Below, one piece after another: positions 44,154-54,162 of a stretch of DNA of 64,000 bases. The stretch's first letter is position 1, and each line of letters begins with the position of its first letter. The notes beneath the pieces were generated by a model. That model ran no database searches. It saw only the letters and a program-made list of their open reading frames with translations, and was not told the DNA's origin. The translations under genes were made by a program, and so were the position numbers. This DNA comes from an uncultured Lachnospiraceae bacterium (GTDB lineage Bacteria; Bacillota; Clostridia; Lachnospirales; Lachnospiraceae). The stretch is from NCBI GenBank assembly GCA_902786515.1, contig CADADA010000015.1:34554-98553 (forward strand), in the 5' to 3' direction.

Positions 44154-46451
44154 ATGAAAAGTTCGGAAATTATAAGCTATTGGAATGGAAGAAATCTGAC
44201 AGCAGCAAATAATACGATAATCATGTTTCAAAGTAATGAGTTTGAAGAGTATACATGTGAGTGCAAACCCGGACAAATATGCAAAAATGAAAGACTTTGT
44301 GAATTTGTGGGACTATATGCTTTGAAATATCTGTTACAGAAAATAAATGCAAATGAAGAGGTTGTAATAAGGGTAAAAGGACGGGATGAAACATTTTATC
44401 CACTTGTGGATAAAACATCTGCACAGGAGACGGTAAAGGAAGCTGTAAAGAAAACCTATGATGAATACAGGCAATTATATAAGATTTCTCAGGTTACGAC
44501 AAAGGAACTGAAGAAATTTATAAAAAATGGAGATAAAATTTTTTCGGACGAAGGGATTCATTATTATTATACGGAATCAGATATTCAGGGAAAAATGCCT
44601 ACAGACAGAGAACTGCTTATTTTGTCAAAGGAAAGAATATTTATAAGGGCAAAAGCGGATAAACAGTATCTTAAGAATTTTGTGGAAATGTACAGTCAGA
44701 CTATAATGTCAGTTTCGACAGCATTAGAAAACGGTACAGGTGATATTTCTATTATTTCAGAAAGCTGTTTTGAAAAAATACAAAAATTCAGCAAAGGAAA
44801 AAATATAATCAGAGAAAAATTTGATGCCTTTGAAAGATTTAAGGAACAGGCAGGCAGGACTCCGGACAACATTGCATTAATTTGTGCAAATGAAAGGCTT
44901 ACTTATAAAGAACTTAATGAACGAATCCGCGAATACGTGAAGATACTGGAAGAATTTAAAATAGGCTCTGGAGACCGGGTGATTCTGGTTGCAGAAAATT
45001 CCATAGCCACAATAGTTGCATTGTATGCTATATGGGCCGTAAAAGCAATATATATTCCTGCATCAGAATCATACAGCAAAGAAAAAATAATAGAAATGGC
45101 AAAAGAAGTACAGCCTAAAGCAATTATAAAAGACAGTGTATTAACTTTGACAGATTATAACGGTATAGTTCACGAAAACAATGATATTTCACATATTATA
45201 CTCACATCCGGAACTACAGGAAAACCCAAAATGGCAGCAATAGACAGGGAGGGATTTGGCAATTTATGTGAATGGTATAAGGATACGTTTGAATATAATG
45301 AGCAAAGCAAAGTGCTTCTGCTTACAAATTTCCTGTTTGATGCATCCGTGAAAAATCTGGTGGTATCGTTTATGACGGGCGGAAGTCTTATTTTGCCTGA
45401 CACAGAATTATACGATTCCTGTGGAATCGCAGAAATAATAGAGAAAGAGAAAATAACACATATCAATTCTGTGCCGTCCCTGATTGAGAAAGTGACGGGT
45501 TTTGCTGACACGTACCGGTTATCAAGCCTTAAGTGGCTGATACTTGGGGGTGAGGGATTTAGAATCGACAGAAAAAAAACAGTATCGGCGGGTATTAGTG
45601 TTGCCAATGTATATGGTCCGACTGAAGCGACTGACTTAGTCACCTGTTATATATTGGAAGATGATGACAGGAAGATTGTACCTATTGGAAAACCTATTGC
45701 CAATAAAAAGGTATTCATTCTTGATGAAAAGATGAGGTGTGTGCCTCCATATGTGAGAGGTGATATTTACATATCAGGAACAGGAGTTATAGAGCGATAT
45801 TTAAATGTATCACCGGAAGGAGTTTTTTTCGATAATCCGTATGCCGCCGGAGAAAAAATGTATAAAACAGGAGATGTGGGTATGTGGAATGAATCGGGAG
45901 AAATACTTTATCTGGGAAGGTGTGATAATCAGATTAAAATGAATGGGCAGAGGGTGGAACTTGAGGAGATAGAAGGAGTTGCACGCTGTTGTGAGGGCAT
46001 AAGCGAAGTGTCAGCCGTTCAAATAGATAACAGGCTGATTATCTGCTATACCTGTGAAAAAAATAAGAATGTGGAAAAAGAAAAATTAAAGAAAGAATAT
46101 TTAAGACGTATCAGCAGGTCGCTTCAGCCTAACGACTATCATTGCCTTGACAGGATGCCATATACGCTAAATGGCAAGATTGACAGAAAAGCGATTGTCA
46201 CAATAATTCAAAATGAAAAAACACATATTGTAACGGCAGAAAATGAAAAAGAGAGACTTGTGCTTGAGGCATGGAGGGCAACACTGGGAATTGACAGAAT
46301 ATCGACAGACAGTCCGTTTTTTGAAATAGGAGGGAATTCACTTCTGTTAAATAAGTTGAAGATTGAGATTGATAAGCGTATAGAAAATTCTTTGAGTATA
46401 ACAGACTTCTTTGAGTACGGTACTATAAAAAAAATCGCAGAAAGGATATAG
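44154..46451 (+). CDS. NRPS protein: half C domain, A, T
   Basis: 765 residues. Residues ~1-225 look like the C-terminal lobe only of a condensation domain (FVGLYALKYLLQKIN, then LKNFVEMYSQTIMSVSTALEN); the HHxxxDG lobe is absent, so it cannot condense in the usual way. An A domain follows (about 230-680; IILTSGTTGKPK, VYGPTEAT, YKTGDVG, NGKIDR) and a T domain (GGNSLLLN). My pocket reading is D-A-K-N-I-G-V-D-L-K, not a code I know; Lys at position 239 is shared with Glu codes, so an acidic substrate is a weak guess. It starts one base after the previous stop. Confidence 0.85.
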   Translation: MKSSEIISYWNGRNLTAANNTIIMFQSNEFEEYTCECKPGQICKNERLCEFVGLYALKYLLQKINANEEVVIRVKGRDETFYPLVDKTSAQETVKEAVKKTYDEYRQLYKISQVTTKELKKFIKNGDKIFSDEGIHYYYTESDIQGKMPTDRELLILSKERIFIRAKADKQYLKNFVEMYSQTIMSVSTALENGTGDISIISESCFEKIQKFSKGKNIIREKFDAFERFKEQAGRTPDNIALICANERLTYKELNERIREYVKILEEFKIGSGDRVILVAENSIATIVALYAIWAVKAIYIPASESYSKEKIIEMAKEVQPKAIIKDSVLTLTDYNGIVHENNDISHIILTSGTTGKPKMAAIDREGFGNLCEWYKDTFEYNEQSKVLLLTNFLFDASVKNLVVSFMTGGSLILPDTELYDSCGIAEIIEKEKITHINSVPSLIEKVTGFADTYRLSSLKWLILGGEGFRIDRKKTVSAGISVANVYGPTEATDLVTCYILEDDDRKIVPIGKPIANKKVFILDEKMRCVPPYVRGDIYISGTGVIERYLNVSPEGVFFDNPYAAGEKMYKTGDVGMWNESGEILYLGRCDNQIKMNGQRVELEEIEGVARCCEGISEVSAVQIDNRLIICYTCEKNKNVEKEKLKKEYLRRISRSLQPNDYHCLDRMPYTLNGKIDRKAIVTIIQNEKTHIVTAENEKERLVLEAWRATLGIDRISTDSPFFEIGGNSLLLNKLKIEIDKRIENSLSITDFFEYGTIKKIAERI

Positions 46452-46456
46452 AAACT

Positions 46457-47938
46457 ATGAGTAATATATACGAATACATATGTAAAGTTGCAGAAGAGAA
46501 AAAGGAACAGACGGCTATGTCCTTTAAAGTCAACAATATAATAAAAAACATTTCATTTAGTAAGATGAAACAGGATATCGAAGCAGTTGCGGGAATGTTA
46601 AAAAAATCCGGCTACAGGAGAAAAAAATTTATCTTTATAAGTGAAAATTCATATAAGTGGGTGGTGTATTCCATGGGAATTATTGTATCAGATAATATTC
46701 TTGTGGCGCTGGATACCAGAATCAATCATGACGAATACGAAAAAATAGTAAAGAATGTGGAAGCACAGGGAGTGTTTTATAGTACACTCACAAAAAACAC
46801 AGTGGGAGATATAAGCGGATTGCTGCAAATCAATATAGATGAATACGAGCCTGTAAATGCAGATGATTCTATAATATTTGATTCAGACATAAACGATATG
46901 GCAATGATTATGTTTACATCAGGTTCAACCGGAAAAAGCAAGGGAGTGTGCCTCAGTCAGAAAAATCTGATTTCAGATGCATGCTGTACGGCAGAACATG
47001 CCCTTATTAACCCGGATGAATGTTGTAATATTATCTGTCTTCCAATGTTTCACATTTTTTGTTTTGCAATAGATGTAATGTGGCTGTTTGTAAAAGGATG
47101 CGCTATTGCCATCAATTCATCCATTATAAGAATTAAAGATGAGATTAAAGAATTTAATGCATCAAGGGTTTGCATGGTTCCTATGATGGCAGAGATTTTG
47201 TTAAATGAATTAAATACTTTTTATAATAATCACAGTGAATTAACTAAAAGCCGGGTACGGCAGATGGTTCTGGGAGAGAAATTCCATAGAATTATTCTCG
47301 GAGGAGCATTTGTTGAACAGACATTGAGAGATAATCTGGCATCATATGATATGGAAGTAATCTGTGGTTATGGCATGACGGAGGCAACTGCCGCAATATC
47401 TTCAGAGGAAGGGTCAGGTGCAAGAAAAGGAAGTATAGGAGAAATTTTGAATTGTAATGAAGTAAGAATAATTGATGGAGAGATATGCGCCAGAGGAGAT
47501 AATATAATGATGGGCTATTATAAAGATGAAGAAGCGACAAAAGAAATACTGTCTGACGGATGGTTAAGGACTGGAGATTTAGGATATATAAAGGATAACT
47601 ATCTGTACATAACGGGGAAAAAGAAAAATCTTATAATAACGGGAAATGGAGAAAATGTATCTCCGGAAGAACTTGAGGGATATCTTTACGAGTCACCTGT
47701 AGTAAAGGAAGTGGTGTGTTATCAGAAAAATAATCAGATAAGGGCACTGATCTATCCGGATTATCAGGGAAATAAAAAGCTAAAGAAGGATGAAATCAAA
47801 GAAAAACTGGAAGGATTTATACAAAATATGAACCGTAAAATGCCGATGCATAAACACATACAGGCCTTTGACATAACGGATAAGGAACTTGAAAAAACCT
47901 CGAATATGAAGATTAAGAGAGAAAAGTATTATTACTAA
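46457..47938 (+). CDS. Free-standing AMP-forming acyl ligase
   Basis: 493 residues of the ANL superfamily without a carrier domain. Motifs: MFTSGSTGKSKGV, GYGMTEATAA, WLRTGDLGY and a late Lys in SNMKIKREKYYY. Its pattern (MLKKSGYRRKKFIFISENSYKWV at the N-terminus) is closer to acyl-CoA synthetases or fatty-acyl-AMP ligases than to amino-acid A domains. In this operon it probably activates a carboxylic-acid starter, perhaps fatty or aryl, for the free T domain or for the next protein. The substrate is undetermined. No salicylate or dihydroxybenzoate synthesis genes accompany it here. Confidence 0.82.
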   Translation: MSNIYEYICKVAEEKKEQTAMSFKVNNIIKNISFSKMKQDIEAVAGMLKKSGYRRKKFIFISENSYKWVVYSMGIIVSDNILVALDTRINHDEYEKIVKNVEAQGVFYSTLTKNTVGDISGLLQINIDEYEPVNADDSIIFDSDINDMAMIMFTSGSTGKSKGVCLSQKNLISDACCTAEHALINPDECCNIICLPMFHIFCFAIDVMWLFVKGCAIAINSSIIRIKDEIKEFNASRVCMVPMMAEILLNELNTFYNNHSELTKSRVRQMVLGEKFHRIILGGAFVEQTLRDNLASYDMEVICGYGMTEATAAISSEEGSGARKGSIGEILNCNEVRIIDGEICARGDNIMMGYYKDEEATKEILSDGWLRTGDLGYIKDNYLYITGKKKNLIITGNGENVSPEELEGYLYESPVVKEVVCYQKNNQIRALIYPDYQGNKKLKKDEIKEKLEGFIQNMNRKMPMHKHIQAFDITDKELEKTSNMKIKREKYYY

Positions 47939-47952
47939 AGGATGTAGAAGAA

Positions 47953-50900
47953 ATGAATAAAACATGGAATCAGTGCCTGAGTGAAAATGTCAGGCATTAT
48001 GGAATAAAAACGGCATTGATAGACGGAGACAGAAGATATACATATGACGAAATGTACAGGTATATTCAGTCGCTTGCAGCATATTTAAGAAAAAAAGGAA
48101 TTGGTAAGGGAGACAGGGTTGCTGTTATGCTCGATAACTCAGCAGAAGCGGTAATCGCATTGCAGGCAGTAATATTTGCGGGTGCGGGATATGTGCCTGT
48201 AAACATTAATGATGCCATAGAAAGAAAAAAACAGATTATAGATGACAGTGAATGCAGACTCCTGATTACAGATAAAACCTACGATTCACCTTCACTGACA
48301 TTATGTGAAAAAATACAGTATGATATGCAGTATTTTGAGTCTGACGGAAATAATGTTTCAGATATAAATGATGATGAAGATACAGCATATGTGTTATATA
48401 CTTCCGGTTCTACAGGTACGCCAAAGGGTGCGGTATTATCACATAAAAATCTCATCTGTCAGATGGAAGGGTTAAGAAAAGAGTATCAGCTTGATGAAAA
48501 TGATGTATGGAGCCAGTTCCATACGATATGCTTTGATTTTTCCGTTCTTGAAATATTTGGTGCATTATATAATGGAGCGACACTTGCAATAGTGCCTAAG
48601 GAGGCAAAATCAGATGGCAGCAGACTGCTTTCGTTTGTCGAGGAAACACAGATAACTGTTCTTGGTCTGGTTCCGTCGGTTATGTATAAGATAAAAGTAT
48701 CAGAAGCAAAAAAATGTAAAGTAAGACTGATGATACTGGGCGGTGAAAAACTGGGATTTAAGAGTCTTAAACCATGGTTTGAAAAAGTTCCCGATATGGT
48801 TGCTGTAAATGGATACGGACTGACGGAAACAACCATTTTTAATGCGGGTAAGAAAATTGATATTAATTCTGATTTTGATGAAGTTGGTAATATCGGAAAA
48901 GCATTCGAACCCAATATAATGCTGTTAATAGGTGCAGATGGAAAAATAGTTAAAGACTGTGATGCGGAGGGTGAAATAATCCTTGGCGGAAGCACGGTGT
49001 CAAAAGGATACTTGAAGAATGAAAAGTTAAACAGGGAAAAATATCTGACTATACCTGAATATGGAAATACAAGATTTTTCAAAACAGGTGATTATGGAAA
49101 ATTAAATGCTGCCGGGGAAGTTTGTTTTACAGGTAGAAAAGACAATCAGGTAAAAATAAGAGGTTTCAGGATTGAGATAGAAGAAATAGAAGGAAAACTC
49201 AGAAGACATCCTGACATCAGGGATGTGGCAGTAAAGATTGACAGAGAAAGAGAATTAATACAGGCATTTGTTGCGGGTGATGACCTTACAACAGAAAACA
49301 TATATATGTATGCGAAGAAAAATCTGCCCAAATATATGATACCACAGAGAATCAAGATAATGAGCAGTCTTCCTGTTACCGAAAGGGGAAAGGTAGATAA
49401 GTCAAAGCTAAGCATGGGAAGCAGGGAAGGAATGATAAATGATTTTGCTCCATGTAAGACAGATACCGAGATAAAAATCAGAAATATATGGGAAGAATGT
49501 CTGTCAGCAGATGAAGAGATAGGAATACATGATTCGTTCTATGAACTTGGTGGAGATTCCCTGAATGTCATCCGTATGATAGAAAGTATAGAGCACGAAT
49601 TTCACAGAGAAATAAAGCTTTTAGATTTTTTGGACAGTCCGGATATATACTCTTTATCAAAGCTTGTAAGCGAGGGAGCGGTGTCAGAGGACATAGATAT
49701 TCAGCATAAATACAGCTCTGAATTTCCGATGACAGATCTTCAGCAGGCATTTTTTATCGGGAGAGCTTCCACTGTTGCTCTTGGTAATTGTGCATCCCAC
49801 AGCTATACGGAGATTCTTTGTCATGAATATGATAAAAATAAAGTAGTTAAAGTGATTGAAACACTTGTTAATCGTCACGCAATGTTAAGATGCCGTTTTG
49901 ATGAACTGGGAAATCATCATATCTGCACAAATATAAACATTGACATTACGGAGCATGATTTTACCGGATTACCCGAAGAAGAAAAAGAAAGACAAATGCT
50001 AAATATACGCAAGAGAATGGAAAGTATGATACCGGATACATCAGTAGCACCCCTTGCAAGTGTTGAGATAAGCAAAATATCACAGGATAAGGGGGTGGTT
50101 CACCTGTATGTGGATGCGCTTATTTCAGACGGATGGAGCCACGAATTGTTATTGTATGAAGCGGACAGATTATACAGTCATCCGGATGAGATACTTCCGG
50201 AGAATGATTTTACTTTTGGAGATTATGTGGAGTATTGTGAAAATAAAAAAAATACTGCACGTTATCAGTCGGCGAAAGAATTCTGGACCGGACGAATTAA
50301 GAATCTTCCAGACAATCCACAGCTTCCTGTAGGTGAGCCGGATGACGGGGACGAACCTGTTGTCAGCAGGCAGTTGAGAAAAAAGATAGATTGGGAAAAC
50401 TGGAAAAAAGTAGAAGAATATGCATCAGAGGAAGGACTTACAAGCTTTGTGATATCACTTACCGCATTTTGCAAGGCAGTAGCCAGATACAGTAAAAACC
50501 AGCACTTTGTGATAAATCTCCCTGTTTCAGACCGACCGTCAGAATTCAGGAATATAGACAAACTTGTAGGAGTATGCTCAAACTTTTTCCTATTGGATTT
50601 TGAAAATGTCAGAGGGGAAACGTTATATGAAACAGCACTCAGAGTTCAGAAAAGACTGTGGGAACTAAAGGAAAACGATAGCTTTAACGGCAATGAGATT
50701 ATAAGAGAAATCTATCGTGAAAATGGAGAAGTGGGCAGCTTTGTTGCTTCTATGGTGTTTACGAGCCTGATGGATATACCATTTCCGAAAAAAGAGACAT
50801 TAGAGAGAACCTATCTTGAAACTCATACAAGTCAGATATGGATGGATACAGTTGTAATGAGTGATGATGATGGCATTTCATTTAATTGTGATTTCGTAGA

Positions 50901-53900
50901 GGGTATGATAGAAGAAGAATTGGCAGATAACATAATTACAACATGTATAAATCTGGTAAAAAGCTATGGAGATAATCCTGAAACATGGAAGAATATCCGT
51001 GAAATTCTGCCGGAAAAAACTGAGCTCGATGCACTAAGAAAACATAATGGAGTCAGGAAACAGTTAGAGGATAAATCGGTTATAGAATACTTAAAAGAAA
51101 ATGCTGAAAATGAAGGTGACAGAGAATTTTTACTTACTAACACCGGGAAGATAACTTATGGAGAATTTTATAAAGAGGTTTGCAAACTTGCAAATCTTAT
51201 TAAGAAGAATCAGAAGAATGATATTGTTGCAGTTGTTACCAATAAGTCAGCATACCAGATAAAGGCAATATTTGCGATAATAGCAGCAGGTGCAGTGTAT
51301 GTGCCTTTGGATGAGAATTTTCCTGCAGAGGTATTGGAAGATATAATCAGAAAAACAGAGATAAAAATGATTCTGACAGACAACGATAACATATCTAAAA
51401 TTGTGCAAATAGACGGAATCCCTAATATGGTAAATGTCCTGAATGTAGAAGATGATATTGAACCGGCAGACGAGTTGCTGATACCGGAAAAGAGAAGCAT
51501 CTATCAGCCGTTTGTCATTATATTTACTTCCGGTACAACAGGTAAGCCGAAGGGAATCAGGTTAAATGAGGCAGGTATCATTAATTCTGTCATATTTACA
51601 AATGAAAGATATGATGTAGATAAAGATGATACGGCAATTGCACTTACAAATGTGTGTCATGATATGTCAATGTATGATATGTTTGGCATGGTGATGGCAG
51701 GTGGTTCGCTGATAGTCCCGGAAAAATCAGAAGCGCGTGACCCGGATGAATGGAAACAACTGCTTAAAAAGTATGAAGTAACTATCATAAATTCCGTTCC
51801 AGCTTTTACAGAAATGCTTTTGTTAGCCCTCAGCGATGATGAGAAAAAGACACTGCTTAACGGTTTGAGACTTGTCATACAGGGAGGCGATTTTTTAAAG
51901 CCGGCACATGCAAAAGAAATAATGGATATATCAGGAGGATTACATCTTGTGAACGTGGGAGGTCCTACAGAAACAAGCCTCTGGAGCATTTACCATGATG
52001 TTACCCATGAAGAAGTAAAGGGTGGAGAGATAGCATACGGAAAAGCAATATGCAATATGAAACACTATATTTTAAATGATAATCTGGAAATCGTTCCACG
52101 TGGTGTAAAGGGCACGATTTATTCAGAGGGTATTGGACTTGCGGAAGAATATGTGGATTTAGAGGAACTGACGGAAAGGAAATTTATCACGTGGAATAAT
52201 AAGAGATTGTTTAACACGGGAGATGTGGGATATTACAATAACGAGTATGAAATGATGATAAAAGGAAGAGATGACCATCAGGTAAAAATCAACGGAAAAA
52301 GGATTGAGCCGGAGGAAATTGAAATAGCACTTAATACTATCAAAGGTATAAGTGGAAGTATAGTGGTTTGCTTAAAGGAAAAAAATTCACTGGTCGCATT
52401 TTATTTATCAGATAATGAATTGGAAAAGAGTTACATTACAGATAAGCTTTCTGAAAAACTGGCATATTATATGATTCCGTCCGAATACATAAGAAAAGAA
52501 ACACTTCCCGTTACAAGAAACGGTAAGCCGGACAGAAATCTGTTAAAGAGTGAAGCATTGTTGTGGCTTGAGAGAGATAATGCCTTAAACGTAAATTCAG
52601 ATGAATCGGATGAAGCTAACAGAAAAATATTGGATATTACAAGAAATCTGTTAGAAAATAATCATGTAGGATTGCATGATAATTTCTTTATGTCGGGTGG
52701 AAACTCAATACTTGCTATCAGACTGATAGCTGCAATAAAAAAGGAATTTGGCGTTAGTCTTAAGATAGGAGATATTTTTGCAAGTGCAGATATCAGTTCA
52801 TGGAAGAAAATGATTCAGGCATCAGAAACGAAGAGTCAGGATGTTCTGAAGAAAAATATTGTATATGACAGGGTTCCTTTGAGCGCGGCACAGACCGGAA
52901 TATGGTTCTATGAGCAGATACATCATGACAGCAAATATACAGTGCTGGCATATGTTGATATAGAAGGTGAAGGAATTTCACCGGATATTTCTTTATTATC
53001 AAAATCAGTGGATAGTATTGTATGCAGCAGTGTAATATTTGATTTAGGATTTTTCGCTGATGATGAGGGAATTCCATATCAGAAGATATTGAAACGTGGC
53101 GAAAAAGCAGGTGTTCTTGAAGTGATAGAGACGAAGGAAAACATAGAAAAAGAAACAAATGAGCTTGCAAAATACATATTTTCAATCGATGAAAATAAAT
53201 TGTACCGTTTTATTTATCTTAAAGAAAATGACAATAAGGGAAGACTGGTGATGCTGATACACCATCTGATTGCAGATGAAGCGACGCTTGAATTGTTTTA
53301 TAAAGATTTAATAGCAGGTTATAAAGGCAATTATACAAAAAGTGTAAGTAACAGGTACTTACAGTATTCCTTGGAAAAATCAAAAGTAAACTATGATAAG
53401 GAATTGCTAAAAAAAGATTTTATGTATGTCACACAGGATATGCTTGACGGAATAAAAGAAACCGCATATACAAAGCCAGTGATAAATGAAAGAAGACTTA
53501 ATTTTGAAGTAGATGCAGAAGAAAAATTAAAAAACGCGGGCGTAAATGTGAAAAGTACATTATTTGCGACGGCATACAGTTTGTACATTGCAGCTCTTTA
53601 TCTTACATTTGGAGATGAAAATATAGTGACAACAACAACATTTTCGGACAGGATGAATGAGGAAGACGTAAATGAATACGGAATGTATGTATATAATCAT
53701 CTGATTTCCTGCAAATTAAACTATACGGACAAACTGAGTGAAATTAATACAAATATTGCAGGGCAGATAAGGGATGTATTGAACCATCCTATACTTTCGG
53801 TAAGTGATGAAGTAAGGATATTAGGCCTGCCGTCTGAATATTTGAAACTGACTAACAATTATGTTTTTACATATGTTGACAGTGACAGAAAGCAGACAAA

Positions 53901-54162
53901 TCCGGGTGGTGTAAGATTTGAACCGCTTAGAATTGAAAAAAAGGTTGGTGATACAAATATTCAGCTTCTGATAGAAAAAATAGACGGAAAATTCACAGGA
54001 AGTATATATTATTCAGATTATATTGATGAAAGTGATATAGAAAAACTCTCTTCATATGTTGAGAGACTCATCAATAATTGTAATGAACTTTATGATGTGG
54101 AGTTAATAGAACTTCTTGAAGGTGATGAAACACAACCGGATGAGTTAGGAGAATTGTTTTGA
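47953..54162 (+). CDS. NRPS A-T-Cy-A-T-C, two modules with a terminal C domain
   Basis: 2069 residues. A1 ~1-500 (pocket read as D-F-L-G-I-G-G-I-F-K, no match I recall). T1 has ELGGDSLNV (~532). Cy ~595-1025 starts FPMTDLQQAFFIGR, with D-x4-D in VDALISDGW (~719) and VFTSLMD. A2 ~1045-1530 (pocket D-M-Y-N-I-G-V-L-W-K, resembling Cys codes in D, Y-N and W-K). T2 has SGGNSILAI (~1581). The terminal C ~1635-2050 has HHLIADEAT. Predicted: adds one residue, then a heterocycle. There is no thioesterase or reductase domain; the final C domain may release the chain onto an amine, an alcohol or water, or pass it on. Confidence 0.92.
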   Translation: MNKTWNQCLSENVRHYGIKTALIDGDRRYTYDEMYRYIQSLAAYLRKKGIGKGDRVAVMLDNSAEAVIALQAVIFAGAGYVPVNINDAIERKKQIIDDSECRLLITDKTYDSPSLTLCEKIQYDMQYFESDGNNVSDINDDEDTAYVLYTSGSTGTPKGAVLSHKNLICQMEGLRKEYQLDENDVWSQFHTICFDFSVLEIFGALYNGATLAIVPKEAKSDGSRLLSFVEETQITVLGLVPSVMYKIKVSEAKKCKVRLMILGGEKLGFKSLKPWFEKVPDMVAVNGYGLTETTIFNAGKKIDINSDFDEVGNIGKAFEPNIMLLIGADGKIVKDCDAEGEIILGGSTVSKGYLKNEKLNREKYLTIPEYGNTRFFKTGDYGKLNAAGEVCFTGRKDNQVKIRGFRIEIEEIEGKLRRHPDIRDVAVKIDRERELIQAFVAGDDLTTENIYMYAKKNLPKYMIPQRIKIMSSLPVTERGKVDKSKLSMGSREGMINDFAPCKTDTEIKIRNIWEECLSADEEIGIHDSFYELGGDSLNVIRMIESIEHEFHREIKLLDFLDSPDIYSLSKLVSEGAVSEDIDIQHKYSSEFPMTDLQQAFFIGRASTVALGNCASHSYTEILCHEYDKNKVVKVIETLVNRHAMLRCRFDELGNHHICTNINIDITEHDFTGLPEEEKERQMLNIRKRMESMIPDTSVAPLASVEISKISQDKGVVHLYVDALISDGWSHELLLYEADRLYSHPDEILPENDFTFGDYVEYCENKKNTARYQSAKEFWTGRIKNLPDNPQLPVGEPDDGDEPVVSRQLRKKIDWENWKKVEEYASEEGLTSFVISLTAFCKAVARYSKNQHFVINLPVSDRPSEFRNIDKLVGVCSNFFLLDFENVRGETLYETALRVQKRLWELKENDSFNGNEIIREIYRENGEVGSFVASMVFTSLMDIPFPKKETLERTYLETHTSQIWMDTVVMSDDDGISFNCDFVEGMIEEELADNIITTCINLVKSYGDNPETWKNIREILPEKTELDALRKHNGVRKQLEDKSVIEYLKENAENEGDREFLLTNTGKITYGEFYKEVCKLANLIKKNQKNDIVAVVTNKSAYQIKAIFAIIAAGAVYVPLDENFPAEVLEDIIRKTEIKMILTDNDNISKIVQIDGIPNMVNVLNVEDDIEPADELLIPEKRSIYQPFVIIFTSGTTGKPKGIRLNEAGIINSVIFTNERYDVDKDDTAIALTNVCHDMSMYDMFGMVMAGGSLIVPEKSEARDPDEWKQLLKKYEVTIINSVPAFTEMLLLALSDDEKKTLLNGLRLVIQGGDFLKPAHAKEIMDISGGLHLVNVGGPTETSLWSIYHDVTHEEVKGGEIAYGKAICNMKHYILNDNLEIVPRGVKGTIYSEGIGLAEEYVDLEELTERKFITWNNKRLFNTGDVGYYNNEYEMMIKGRDDHQVKINGKRIEPEEIEIALNTIKGISGSIVVCLKEKNSLVAFYLSDNELEKSYITDKLSEKLAYYMIPSEYIRKETLPVTRNGKPDRNLLKSEALLWLERDNALNVNSDESDEANRKILDITRNLLENNHVGLHDNFFMSGGNSILAIRLIAAIKKEFGVSLKIGDIFASADISSWKKMIQASETKSQDVLKKNIVYDRVPLSAAQTGIWFYEQIHHDSKYTVLAYVDIEGEGISPDISLLSKSVDSIVCSSVIFDLGFFADDEGIPYQKILKRGEKAGVLEVIETKENIEKETNELAKYIFSIDENKLYRFIYLKENDNKGRLVMLIHHLIADEATLELFYKDLIAGYKGNYTKSVSNRYLQYSLEKSKVNYDKELLKKDFMYVTQDMLDGIKETAYTKPVINERRLNFEVDAEEKLKNAGVNVKSTLFATAYSLYIAALYLTFGDENIVTTTTFSDRMNEEDVNEYGMYVYNHLISCKLNYTDKLSEINTNIAGQIRDVLNHPILSVSDEVRILGLPSEYLKLTNNYVFTYVDSDRKQTNPGGVRFEPLRIEKKVGDTNIQLLIEKIDGKFTGSIYYSDYIDESDIEKLSSYVERLINNCNELYDVELIELLEGDETQPDELGELF

